DNA from: Flavilitoribacter nigricans DSM 23189 = NBRC 102662
Lineage (GTDB): Bacteria; Bacteroidota; Bacteroidia; Chitinophagales; Saprospiraceae
Direction of reading: 5' to 3'
Assembly (NCBI RefSeq): GCF_002646595.1
Contig: NZ_PDUD01000026.1
Location: 169,004-233,003 of the forward strand
DNA length: 64,000 nt
The notes beneath the pieces were generated by a model. It did not search any database, was not told the origin of the DNA, and worked only from the letters and a program-made list of their open reading frames with translations. The position numbers were made by a program, and so were the translations under genes. Positions 15,518 to 23,842 of the stretch are shown in pieces; within the stretch, counting starts at the first letter, position 1, and every line of letters starts with the position of its first letter.

Positions 15518-16729
15518 ATGAAAAAAACTGGCCTAGTTTCATTAATCCTAATTATTTCAATTATTAGTAATGCTCAATCAAATCAGATTGAAGTCAATGC
15601 AGAAATAAATGTGCCTTGTAAAATTATTAAAAGAGAGAATGTGACTTTTTTGAAGATACAAAACAGAGTAATGAGAAATTTAATAGATACGATAATAGAT
15701 ATTGAAAACTCTCTAGCAAATGTTTTATTAGTTGAAGATAATGTAGATAGAATTCTCGCAATTAGTAAAAATGGCCAAAAAATCATCGCATATGATAAGG
15801 ACTTTTTAGCTAGTATTAAAGACCTAAGTAAGACTGATTTCTGGAACAAAGTTTGGATGATTACTCATCAAATTGGTCATTTGGTTAGCTTAGATACATC
15901 ATGCGTATCGTGTAACGAGAAATTATCTGAGATAAATGCAGATTTTTTTTCTGGACAAATGTTATATAAGCTTGGATTAAGACAGAATCAACTTTCTATT
16001 ATCAATCCCACCTATATTAGCGAGAGCGAACTCCTCTCTAAGCAAAAAAGGCTTACTGCAATTTATACCGGTTTTAACAGTGCAAAGGAGGATTTATTAA
16101 AAAGAAAATCACTCCAATCTCTTCCTGTAGATGAAGAAGAGCAGAATACTGTTGAACATTCTAAAGTTAATGAAAGCGATGGTGATGATAGAGACCTAAA
16201 AGACTACGACTATGTATATCTAAATGGCCTAAAGTGGATGACAAAAAATTTGAACCTTAATATTCCTGATTCTTGGTGCTATGGTACGTCAAACCAAAGT
16301 TCTTATTGTGATGTTTATGGCCGACTCTATACTTATGAATCCGCCTATCAAGCATGTGATTCAGTTGGTTGGCGTCTACCAACTTTAAAAGAATGGAATG
16401 ACATGATCAAGAAAATAGTTCCAAAGGATGATAATTTTAATGAAGGTGCCAGCACTTATAGTACTTATGCATTTAAAAGATTAACAGAAGGAGGGAAGGT
16501 TGGATTAGAAATTCAGATGTCTGGGTATAAATTATACAGATGGAGAGCTAGTACCTATTCAGAAATTATGCGACATCGCCCTGTTTTCATATCTACGGGT
16601 TTTTGGACTGCAACTCAGTATGATGAAAATTATGCTTATCGCTATTATTTAAGTAGTAATAATAGTTTATTGTTAGAGGGAATAGAAAATAAAAAAACTG
16701 GATTTTCTTGTAGGTGTGTTAAAGAATAA
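15518..16729 (+). CDS. Secreted M48-like pseudopeptidase with FISUMP domain (2 of 3)
   Basis: I start at ATG 15518 because MKKTGLVSLILIISIISNAQ is a clean signal peptide; the frame is open to 15455. The peptidase-like domain carries H117-Q-I-G-H121: the catalytic Glu is Gln (codon CAA), a classic inactivating change, while the downstream LSEINAD region is kept. It is the most diverged of the three. The C-terminal FISUMP domain reads LKWMTKNLNL, WCYG, YGRLYTYESAYQACDSVGWR, LPTLKEWNDM ... CRCVKE. A linker rich in Glu and Asp joins the domains. Probably co-transcribed with its neighbours (gaps of 93 and 33 bases). Confidence 0.8.
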   Translation: MKKTGLVSLILIISIISNAQSNQIEVNAEINVPCKIIKRENVTFLKIQNRVMRNLIDTIIDIENSLANVLLVEDNVDRILAISKNGQKIIAYDKDFLASIKDLSKTDFWNKVWMITHQIGHLVSLDTSCVSCNEKLSEINADFFSGQMLYKLGLRQNQLSIINPTYISESELLSKQKRLTAIYTGFNSAKEDLLKRKSLQSLPVDEEEQNTVEHSKVNESDGDDRDLKDYDYVYLNGLKWMTKNLNLNIPDSWCYGTSNQSSYCDVYGRLYTYESAYQACDSVGWRLPTLKEWNDMIKKIVPKDDNFNEGASTYSTYAFKRLTEGGKVGLEIQMSGYKLYRWRASTYSEIMRHRPVFISTGFWTATQYDENYAYRYYLSSNNSLLLEGIENKKTGFSCRCVKE

Positions 16730-16762
16730 CACATCATATTTTATAGAACAAATTGAATCAAC

Positions 16763-17956
16763 ATGCAGAATAGCCTTGGGCTCACTATTAAGATTTTTCA
16801 ATTTAGTTTCATTATACTATTAATTACAGTTTCAATTTCTGCGACTAATGCTCAAGCATTCGAAGTAGAAATTAGTGAGAACTCACTTGTATGCAGTTTT
16901 GATGGAGGTATTCATGAGTTTGATAACGTTTATGCTTTTCGTGCAAGTCGGTCAACTGAAATTCTAGTAAAAGAGATATTAGAATACGTGGGGTTAGCTC
17001 AAAACTTTAAGATTTACAGGGGAACAGTTTCAAATGCGTTTGCTTATATAGAAAATGGTGAGAGATTCGTAATTTACTCGCAAAATTGGGTAGATAGCCT
17101 ATTAATTCAAACTGGTAATGAGTGGTCTACAATAGGTGTTTTAGTGCATGAAATCGGGCATCATCTATTAGGGCATACATTAGACTACAAAGTAGGTCAC
17201 ACAAATAAAGAGAATGAGGCGGATGAATGGGTAGGATATTTGCTGCATAGAATGGGAGCTAATTTAGAACAAGCTCAAAGAGCAGTCAAACTTTTATACT
17301 TATCTAATAATCAGACAAGTGATAAGTATAAAACCAAAATAGAGAGATTAAAAGCTATAGAAAAAGGTTTTTTGAAATCTTTAGAAGAAGAGAATAGGAA
17401 AAAAAATATAGATATCAAAGCTTTATCTAGCAGCAAAAAGAAAATAGGAAATCAGATATACGAAGTAGCAATTATTGATAGCATGTTTTGGATGGTAGAG
17501 AACTTAAATTATGAAATAAATAATTCTTGGTGCTATGATTTAGATCCAGAGTACTGTAAAAAGTATGGCCGTTTGTACATGTGGGAGTCAGCAAAACAAG
17601 CTTGTATAGAGGTGGGATGGAGGTTGCCAACCAAACAAGAAGTTGAGGGCATGGCTGAAAGATTTGGATACACCGACCAAGATTATGGGAAATTAGCATT
17701 TGAGATGTTGAAGGAAGGAGGGATAGGTAATTTTAATGGAAAATTTGGAGGACAAGTTATCCCATCTTTACAGGGGGAATATCGTTCAAGTAGAGGCGTC
17801 GGGGAATGGGGTGAGTATTGGACTGGAGTTGAAAGAAACGATAAAAGTGCCTATACGTACTTACTTATGAACAAAAATGGAAGTTTTAGTCACGTTTCCG
17901 AGCCAAAGTCAATAACTGCATCTTGTAGATGTGTGAAAGCTATAGAAAAAGAATAA
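16763..17956 (+). CDS. Secreted M48-like zinc peptidase with FISUMP domain (3 of 3)
   Basis: 397 aa. The signal peptide ends near residue 31. The peptidase domain has an intact H129-E-I-G-H133 (VLVHEIGHHLLGH) and the third-ligand motif ENEADEWVG at 150-158, as in M48 family peptidases, so this one should be an active periplasmic or surface zinc endopeptidase. The C-terminal FISUMP domain reads FWMVENLNYE, WCYD, YGRLYMWESAKQACIEVGWR, LPTKQEVEGM ... CRCVKA. The FISUMP domain often occurs in exported Bacteroidota and Fibrobacter proteins; its role is unknown. It is followed by convergent genes 9 bases away. Confidence 0.85.
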   Translation: MQNSLGLTIKIFQFSFIILLITVSISATNAQAFEVEISENSLVCSFDGGIHEFDNVYAFRASRSTEILVKEILEYVGLAQNFKIYRGTVSNAFAYIENGERFVIYSQNWVDSLLIQTGNEWSTIGVLVHEIGHHLLGHTLDYKVGHTNKENEADEWVGYLLHRMGANLEQAQRAVKLLYLSNNQTSDKYKTKIERLKAIEKGFLKSLEEENRKKNIDIKALSSSKKKIGNQIYEVAIIDSMFWMVENLNYEINNSWCYDLDPEYCKKYGRLYMWESAKQACIEVGWRLPTKQEVEGMAERFGYTDQDYGKLAFEMLKEGGIGNFNGKFGGQVIPSLQGEYRSSRGVGEWGEYWTGVERNDKSAYTYLLMNKNGSFSHVSEPKSITASCRCVKAIEKE

Positions 17957-17965
17957 GTACAAAAG

Positions 17966-18877
17966 CTAATGTTTAACTGAAAACAAACCACTTCCTTTAG
18001 TTTTTTCGCTTAGATTGACACCAACAAACAGATGATCCCAAAATAGTAAAGATGAAGGTACTCCTAATAATTGCTCTTTCTTTAGGGGGATTTCTTGGAC
18101 TTTATAAAGTATTCGTTTAATTGCATTTGGACCAATATCATATTGCACTGGAATTTCTAGCGAAATTTGATGAGGATGAGATGAAGCACAAAATCCTAAT
18201 CTAAATTCTGCCCACACTTTTACTTCTTCCTCATTTATCTCTGTCATTCCTATATCATATTTTTGTTGAATTAATTTATCTGGATTCTTAATTAAATTCC
18301 AATCTATAACCAAAAGCTCCCAAGGATTATTTTCCTTCAACACCCTACAGTCATGTACCTTAGTTGGATGTTCGGCTTTCAGAGTTAAATCATATATAGG
18401 GACTGTATTGTCTGAGTTATTTTTAATAGTAATTTCTAAAATGAAATCTGAAGAAGATCTTAGTTCAATAGTTCTGGCATTTAGAATAGCAAGCTCGAAA
18501 GCTCTTTTCTGTTTAAGGTTAACATTACCAAGTTCGATTAAAGATGTAGCATTATTTTGACCATTCCCCGAAGGGATAATTACATTTTTAATGAATGGAA
18601 AATAACCTTCAGCCTGAAGAATTACTCTAGCATATCTTGAGTTTTGGGGGATTGACTTATTGCACATGAAATATTTTATTTCCTTATTATAGTTGCAAAG
18701 GCATTTCTCAACAGTAGGTGAAAACTGAAATTGAATATTCATTTCTATACTATCAATATCGTTAGTTTCTATTTCACCTTCCAATATTAAATTTTGCCCT
18801 TGCAATGGATCTAAAATACAGAATAACATTAATGTAGCTGTGATTTTAACTAGCGTAATAATTGAAATCCAATTCAT
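17966..18877 (-). CDS. Secreted protein of unknown function, 303 aa
   Basis: A likely signal peptide or membrane anchor (ISIITLVKITATLMLFCIL, cut near LQGQN) precedes a beta-rich domain of about 270 residues. It has Cys pairs (CLCNY, MCNKS, a Cys near HDC, GFCASS) that could form disulfides. No family recognised. The ATG is one base from the stop of the upstream membrane gene, so the pair is an operon. It converges on the peptidase/FISUMP array, is equally AT-rich and is likely part of the same acquired module. Confidence 0.65.
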   Translation of the reverse strand: MNWISIITLVKITATLMLFCILDPLQGQNLILEGEIETNDIDSIEMNIQFQFSPTVEKCLCNYNKEIKYFMCNKSIPQNSRYARVILQAEGYFPFIKNVIIPSGNGQNNATSLIELGNVNLKQKRAFELAILNARTIELRSSSDFILEITIKNNSDNTVPIYDLTLKAEHPTKVHDCRVLKENNPWELLVIDWNLIKNPDKLIQQKYDIGMTEINEEEVKVWAEFRLGFCASSHPHQISLEIPVQYDIGPNAIKRILYKVQEIPLKKEQLLGVPSSLLFWDHLFVGVNLSEKTKGSGLFSVKH

Positions 18878-18878
18878 T

Positions 18879-19619
18879 TCACTTACAATTTATTGAATGC
18901 AAAAAAGTAATTTCTTCCTTCTTGTTATTATGTGTTCGATTTCCATGATTTGTATACTCATTCTCTTTATTTAAACTTAAAATAGAAACGTCACAACCTT
19001 CTAAAAAGACATGTAATTTTGCATCACGAGTCACTTTTTCCGTTAATTCTATTATATAAAAACCATCCACGTCACTTGGCCAAGAAAATTTAGTAACGTC
19101 AACACCATTGTTTGATTTGATTTTCAAAGTTGCATTTTGAATTGGAGCTCCTGAATTTACATCCACTAAATATCCATAAATACTAATTGGTAATTTATTG
19201 AAATTTTCTAATGTCTTTTTAGTATGAAATGGAACAGAAAAGATTAAAAGCAATAAAAGGATCAACTTTGCTATTTGTCTCGTAACATTTCCAAAGGCAT
19301 ACTGGCATAGTAAGCGATCTCCTTCTACCTCAGTTTTTTTAGTAGCAGATATTATATGGATGCAACCAAAAATACTCAAAATAGCTAAACCTATTGCTAG
19401 AAAATTAGTAGATAAGCCAACTATTTCACTTAGAACCCCTCTTACCGATCCTACAAAAGATACTAATACAGTAATCGTTAATCCAGCCTTTTCTAGATTT
19501 TTTATCGATGATTCATTTTCCTTTGCTTTTTGGCACCTTGTATCGAGTAAATCACGAAAAAAATGCATTACAGAATTATGTATATTGTTAAATATAGACT
19601 TCATATATTTGAAATTCAA
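18879..19619 (-). CDS. Membrane protein with carboxypeptidase-regulatory-like domain
   Basis: 246 aa. A basic cytosolic N-terminus of about 45 residues is followed by hydrophobic helices near 47-66, 70-90 and 115-132 (LAIGLAILSIFGCIHIIS; LILLLLLIFSVPF). The periplasmic C-terminus resembles a carboxypeptidase-D regulatory beta-sandwich (SIYGYLVDVNSGAPIQNATL ... SWPSDVDGFYIIEL), found in many Bacteroidota envelope proteins. An M at residue 6 (MKSIFNN) is an alternative start. It probably partners the secreted 303-aa protein encoded just downstream. Confidence 0.65.
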   Translation of the reverse strand: MNFKYMKSIFNNIHNSVMHFFRDLLDTRCQKAKENESSIKNLEKAGLTITVLVSFVGSVRGVLSEIVGLSTNFLAIGLAILSIFGCIHIISATKKTEVEGDRLLCQYAFGNVTRQIAKLILLLLLIFSVPFHTKKTLENFNKLPISIYGYLVDVNSGAPIQNATLKIKSNNGVDVTKFSWPSDVDGFYIIELTEKVTRDAKLHVFLEGCDVSILSLNKENEYTNHGNRTHNNKKEEITFLHSINCK

Positions 19620-20110
19620 CTATAGGTAAAAAGATCAACTGAAATAATGGCTTGAGGATGGGATTATTTGGAAACCGATAATGACAAGTCGCCTAGAGTT
19701 CGTACTTTTGGAGGCTTGGCTGCTAATAACCAGATCAAGTTAAGCCTTAATCAGTAAATTCAAAAAGACCTTATCAACAAAAGAACGCCGTTCGATTAAC
19801 TAAGGTAATTATATCGATGCTACTTGCAACGAAATGAAGGGCATAATTAAAATGTCAGATGAGAGCCTATTATTGAAGTTAAATGATGAATTTATGCTGT
19901 CTAGAAAGCGGCCAGCACAGCAGGCTAAATCTAAGTAAGAAGGAAATTATGATAATTTTTACCAGTACTTCCTAAATTAAAAATAGGCTGGACATCCATT
20001 ATCCAGCCTATGCCAAAATTTCTTATCTTTACAATCCGACAACTCAAACGACAACGCAAGGATTTTTTAGTTTTTAACTCCTTGATTTTCAATAAGTTAT
20101 CGAACAAAAA
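19620..20110. other. Right-end spacer of island B
   Basis: About 490 bases without a believable gene. A hairpin ATAGGCTGGA (19984-19993) / TCCAGCCTAT (20003-20012) is the only clear structure. The stretch ends at the tRNA-Met att copy. It may contain arm-type integrase sites, but I could not define any. Confidence 0.45.
19984..20012. terminator. Hairpin near the right end of island B
   Basis: Perfect ten-base stem ATAGGCTGGA/TCCAGCCTAT with a 9-base loop and A-rich left flank. A T-run is weak on the right, so termination would be mainly for minus-strand transcripts leaving tRNA-Met. The role is uncertain. Confidence 0.45.
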
Positions 20111-20124
20111 GTGGTCCCACTTGG
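20111..20124. other. attR of island B (within tRNA-Met 3' end)
   Basis: GTGGTCCCACTTGG is identical and in the same orientation as 5719-5732. It covers the acceptor and T-stem side of tRNA-Met. Integration into a tRNA 3' end that restores the tRNA is the standard outcome for tyrosine integrases, and the intact integrase sits beside the other copy. Confidence 0.75.
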
Positions 20125-20186
20125 GCTCGAACCAAGGACCCCCTGATTATGAGTCAGGTGCTACTAACCAACTGAGCTATGGGACC
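20112..20186 (-). tRNA. tRNA-Met (CAT)
   Basis: The cloverleaf is complete: acceptor GGTCCCA/TGGGACC, D-arm GCTC with AGTTGGTTA, anticodon stem CCTGA/TCAGG with loop CTCATAA (anticodon CAT), T-loop TTCGAGC with stem TTGG/CCAA, discriminator A. There is no encoded CCA. The Y-shaped context (no initiator-type GGG/CCC anticodon stem) suggests elongator tRNA-Met, though tRNA-Ile with a modified CAT anticodon cannot be ruled out from sequence. Its 3' end is the insertion site of island B. Confidence 0.93.
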
Positions 20187-20205
20187 TGCGTATAGATTGC
20201 GGACG

Positions 20206-20236
20206 CAAATTTACGAATTAAACACAGAGCGAGCAA
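20206..20236 (-). promoter_or_regulatory. Bacteroidota-type promoter of tRNA-Met
   Basis: On the minus strand TTG (20236-20234) is followed after exactly 20 bases by TAAATTTG (20213-20206), matching the -33/-7 pattern TTG-N19-21-TAnnTTTG of the Bacteroidota housekeeping sigma factor. The tRNA begins 19 bases further on. Confidence 0.75.
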
Positions 20237-20261
20237 GCTAAGTTCCCTAAAAAATGGATTA

Positions 20262-20292
20262 GTGCAGGGTGTCTGCCACAGACACCCTGCAC
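20262..20292 (-). terminator. Terminator of the first mscS gene
   Basis: A 14-base perfect stem GTGCAGGGTGTCTG/CAGACACCCTGCAC with a 3-base loop, followed on the minus strand by a T-rich stretch (TAATCCATTTTTT). It lies just after the mscS stop at 20308. Confidence 0.85.
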
Positions 20293-20307
20293 CGGATCTG
20301 CTGATCC

Positions 20308-21117
20308 TTATTGATCCATATGTACATCCACCTGCGGGAACGGAATACTGACGCCCTCTGCGTCGAAAGCTTTCTTCACGTTTTCCTGCATATAGAAATA
20401 GGTGGCCCAGTAGTCGCTGCTGTCGCAGAACGGGCGGGTAGCCAGGTTGACGGAGCTGTCGGCCAGTTCGGCAACGACGACCGCTTGTGCGGGTTCATCC
20501 AGGATGGTGGGGCATTCTTTGCCCACGCGCAGGATGATGTCCCGGGCCTTGTCGATGTCGTCTCCGTAGCCGATACCGAAGGTGAGTTCCACGCCGATGA
20601 TGCCCTGGCCGGAAATATTGGTGATCACGTTGTCCGTTACGACGCCGTTGGGAATGATGATCTTTTTGTTGTCCAGGGTTTTCAGGATGGTGTGAAAGAC
20701 CTGGATCTCTTCTACGCTACCCGTTTCTCCGCCTCCAATCTTGACCAGATCGCCTACTTTGTAGGGTTTAAAGACCAGGATCAGTACGCCGCTGGCGAAA
20801 TGCCCGAGGCTACCCTGTAGCGCCAGACCTACGGCAAAGGCCAACGCGCCGAACATGGCAATGATCGAGGTCGTCTCGATGCCAAACATGCCGGCTACGG
20901 TGATCAGCAAGAGGACTTTGAGTCCCACGCTTACCAGAGAGGAAAGGAAAGGACGGATGGTTTGATCGATCTGACTGCGCTTCAGTGCTTTTTTTACCAG
21001 ACCGGTAATCCAGCCGATCAGCCAGAAACCGATGATCAGCGTGAGAATAGCGCCAACTACTGTGGGGGCCCATTCTGTTAAATTTCTTCTCAGTACTTCC
21101 AAGTCAAAAATTTCCAT
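20308..21117 (-). CDS. mscS: Small-conductance mechanosensitive channel MscS (copy 1)
   Basis: 269 aa, the normal short MscS length. Three membrane helices: TVVGAILTLIIGFWLIGW, a second with GLKVLLLITVAGMFGI, and the pore-lining TM3 with its Ala/Gly pattern (IIAMFGALAFAVGLALQGSL). The beta domain (VGDLVKIGGGETGSVEEI ... IIIPNGVV) and the alpha-beta C-terminus follow. It releases osmolytes on hypo-osmotic shock. A paralogue lies 255 bases upstream on the same strand, with its own spacing and a downstream hairpin, so the two may be transcribed separately. Confidence 0.93.
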   Translation of the reverse strand: MEIFDLEVLRRNLTEWAPTVVGAILTLIIGFWLIGWITGLVKKALKRSQIDQTIRPFLSSLVSVGLKVLLLITVAGMFGIETTSIIAMFGALAFAVGLALQGSLGHFASGVLILVFKPYKVGDLVKIGGGETGSVEEIQVFHTILKTLDNKKIIIPNGVVTDNVITNISGQGIIGVELTFGIGYGDDIDKARDIILRVGKECPTILDEPAQAVVVAELADSSVNLATRPFCDSSDYWATYFYMQENVKKAFDAEGVSIPFPQVDVHMDQ

Positions 21118-21372
21118 AATGGAGATTATTTTTAGAGCTCAAATAATTAAGGTGTTATAATCAGTTGTTTTTCTTCATATATAGCGACGAACAAAAATAA
21201 CCGAAGACACTAATAATGAGGCATAAAAATGGGGAAACTCTAAAAACAGTTTACAAGGCGCATAAAAATGGCCACAAGTGAAGTTCCACCAAAGTTAAAA
21301 TAAGGCAGAAATACATCTCTTGTGGCCAATATCAAATCGCTACGACGGTAGCGTTCGCATAATTATTTGAAC

Positions 21373-22206
21373 CTAGGATTCGGCATTTTCTTCCGCTTCC
21401 CGGTGCAGATGCACATCCATTTGCGGATACGGAATACCGATACCCTGGGCATCGAATTCTTTTTTGATGTGTTCCATAAAGTAGCGGTAGGCCGGCCAGA
21501 AATCTTCATTCTTAGCCATAAAGCGCACGGCAAAATTCACCGAGCTGTCGCCTAATTCGTTTACAAAAATATCGTATCCGGATTCCAGATCCACGTTAGG
21601 AGTCTCTTTCAATACTTTGTCGATGGCGGCCTTGGCCTGGTCAATATCATCATCGTATCCGATCCCTACGGAAATATCGTGCCGGCGCATGCCCAGTACG
21701 GTAAAGTTCTCGATCGGGTTACTGGTGATCCCTCCGTTGGGAATGATGATCAGGCGATTATCCAGCGCCTGCAATACCGTGTGAAAGATCTGGATCTCCC
21801 GCACCGTACCGGCGTGGCCCTGGGTTTTGATAAAATCACCGATCTTGTAAAATTTGAACACCAGGATGAGCACCCCACTGGCGAAGTTGGCCAGGTTCCC
21901 CTGCAACGCCAGACCGATAGCAAAGGCCAGTGCACTAAAGATGGCGACAAACGAAGTTACTTCAATGCCAAACATACTGGCCACACTCAGCAGTAGGAGT
22001 ATCTTCATACCTATACTAACGATGGAGGTCAGAAAACCACGCAGCGATACATCGATGCCGCGTTTTTCCATCGCTTTGTCTACCAGTTTACTAAGCCGGG
22101 ATATCAGCCAAAAGCCGATAATTAAGGTGAGGATGGCGCCAACTACATCAAGGGCATAAAGGGCAATAAATTCCTGTATTCTTTCCAGGATACCGTCTAA
22201 ATTCAT
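21373..22206 (-). CDS. mscS: Small-conductance mechanosensitive channel MscS (copy 2)
   Basis: 277 aa, colinear with the neighbouring paralogue: VVGAILTLIIGFWLISRL, IGMKILLLLSVASMFGIEV, pore helix FVAIFSALAFAIGLALQGNL, beta domain (IGDFIKTQGHAGTVREIQIF, IIIPNGGITSNP). The C-terminus is slightly longer and ends with Glu-rich residues (HREAEENAES). It is an inner-membrane tension-gated channel. The tandem pair most likely arose by duplication, since the order of domains and even motif phrases are shared. Confidence 0.93.
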   Translation of the reverse strand: MNLDGILERIQEFIALYALDVVGAILTLIIGFWLISRLSKLVDKAMEKRGIDVSLRGFLTSIVSIGMKILLLLSVASMFGIEVTSFVAIFSALAFAIGLALQGNLANFASGVLILVFKFYKIGDFIKTQGHAGTVREIQIFHTVLQALDNRLIIIPNGGITSNPIENFTVLGMRRHDISVGIGYDDDIDQAKAAIDKVLKETPNVDLESGYDIFVNELGDSSVNFAVRFMAKNEDFWPAYRYFMEHIKKEFDAQGIGIPYPQMDVHLHREAEENAES

Positions 22207-22352
22207 AAGCTATATTTAAAAATTTAATTGGGTGATCTACTGCATACAATGATAATGGCTTTAAAAAGTTCAGTACCGCGCTCCATAGATTGAAATATTA
22301 CAAAAATGGGGTGATTTCTGGACGGTGAGTGTAAGTTTTCGTAACATTGAAT

Positions 22353-22841
22353 ATGGGGGAGAATAAATCGAGAAAATACCTGACGAAACAACAGGGCTTG
22401 CAAAAGCTCCAAAAGTACTGTGCCTACCAGGATCGTTGCCACCAGGAAGTGCGCTCCAAACTGATCGAACTGGGTATCTACGGCGATGACCTCGAAGAGA
22501 TCATTGTGGAACTGATCGAGGAGAACTTCCTGAACGAAGAACGCTTCGCCCGCTCCTACGCGCGCGGCAAATTCCGCTTTAAATGCTGGGGCCGGATCAA
22601 GATCACCCGGGAACTGAAAAGCCGCAGAATCTCCGATTACCTGATCCGCAAAGCCCTGGAAGAGATCCCCGAAGAAGATTACCAGCAGGAGCTTTATCAG
22701 TTTCTGGAGCGGAAACTCCCCCAGGTGAAAGGGAAGAACGATTTCGAACGGAAACAAAAACTGGCGGCCTACGCGCAGCGACGCGGCTTCGAAAGCGAAT
22801 ACATCTGGCCCACGGTCAATGAATTGATCGGGGAAAATTAG
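22353..22841 (+). CDS. recX: Regulatory protein RecX
   Basis: 162 aa with the three-helix repeats of RecX: LQKYCAYQDRCHQEVRSKL, NEERFARSYARGKFRFKCWG and RIKITRELKSRRISDYLI, then FERKQKLAAYAQRRGFE. RecX binds RecA filaments and modulates strand exchange. I use the ATG at 22353; a TTG two codons earlier is possible. recA is not adjacent, which is common outside Proteobacteria. Confidence 0.88.
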   Translation: MGENKSRKYLTKQQGLQKLQKYCAYQDRCHQEVRSKLIELGIYGDDLEEIIVELIEENFLNEERFARSYARGKFRFKCWGRIKITRELKSRRISDYLIRKALEEIPEEDYQQELYQFLERKLPQVKGKNDFERKQKLAAYAQRRGFESEYIWPTVNELIGEN

Positions 22842-23018
22842 CGCCGCTTTTCTCCTATTTGCCGATCACCAACACATTGCAGTCGATGATAAGTGGTAAA
22901 CAATCGACCGTAAACGGCTTTAGGTATAATCTTTTTCATTCCTTATCTTCCCAAAGGTATATTCTTGTTCCATTACAGGTGCAACCTGGAAATAGTATTA
23001 TCAAAACCAATCCTAAAA

Positions 23019-23822
23019 ATGAACTCACACGAAATCGATTATGAGATCTTCGGCGAAGAAATGCAATTTGTCGAGATCGAGTTGGACCCCTACGAAACCG
23101 TTATTGCCGAAAGCGGCAGCTTTATGATGATGGATCCCGATATCGAGCTGTCGACCATTTTCGGCGACGGTAGCCATCAGGAAGAGAATAAAGGCCTTTG
23201 GGGGAAAGTCATGAGCGCCGGAAAACGCCTCCTTACCGGTGAGAGTCTTTTCATGACCGCCTTTACCCACGCCGGTTCCGGCAAACGCAAAGTCTCCTTC
23301 GCTTCGCCCTATCCCGGCAAGATCATTCCACTGGACCTGAGCGCGCTGGAAGGCAAGATCATCTGCCAGAAAGATGCCTTTCTCTGCGCCGCCAAAGGCG
23401 TTAGTGTAGGTATTGAATTCAGTCAGAAATTAGGCCGCGGTTTCTTCGGCGGTGAAGGCTTTATCATGCAGAAACTGGAAGGCGACGGCCTCGCTTTCGT
23501 GCACGCCGGCGGCCACGTGGTGGAACGCGAACTCCAGATCGGCGAAGTCATGCGCGTCGATACCGGTTGTCTGGTCGGCTTCACCCGCTACGTCAATTAC
23601 GATATCGAAATGGTGAAAGGCGTCCGGAATATGATCTTCGGTGGTGAAGGTTTGTTCTACGCCCGCCTGGAAGGCCCCGGGAAAGTCTGGATCCAGACCC
23701 TGCCGTTTAGCCGACTGGCCGATCGTATGATGGCCGCATCCCGTCGATACGGTGGTAAGAGCAAAGGAGAAGGCAGTATCCTCGGTGGTCTCGGTGATAT
23801 GCTGGACGGCGACGGCTGGTAG
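23019..23822 (+). CDS. AIM24/TIGR00266 family protein
   Basis: 267 aa from ATG 23019 (NSHEIDYEIFGEEMQFVEIE); 18 more codons are open upstream but do not look like the family. The TIGR00266/AIM24 fold is evident: SGSFMMMDPDIELSTIFGDG, GESLFMTAFTHAGSGKRKVS, then FASPYPGKIIPLDL, and the Gly-rich C-terminus. Trp in GKVWIQTLPFSRLADRM is typical. The family has a beta-barrel resembling mitochondrial AIM24 and has no agreed bacterial function. No signal peptide, so cytosolic. Confidence 0.88.
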   Translation: MNSHEIDYEIFGEEMQFVEIELDPYETVIAESGSFMMMDPDIELSTIFGDGSHQEENKGLWGKVMSAGKRLLTGESLFMTAFTHAGSGKRKVSFASPYPGKIIPLDLSALEGKIICQKDAFLCAAKGVSVGIEFSQKLGRGFFGGEGFIMQKLEGDGLAFVHAGGHVVERELQIGEVMRVDTGCLVGFTRYVNYDIEMVKGVRNMIFGGEGLFYARLEGPGKVWIQTLPFSRLADRMMAASRRYGGKSKGEGSILGGLGDMLDGDGW

Positions 23823-23842
23823 TAGTCTCCATCCTGAAATTA

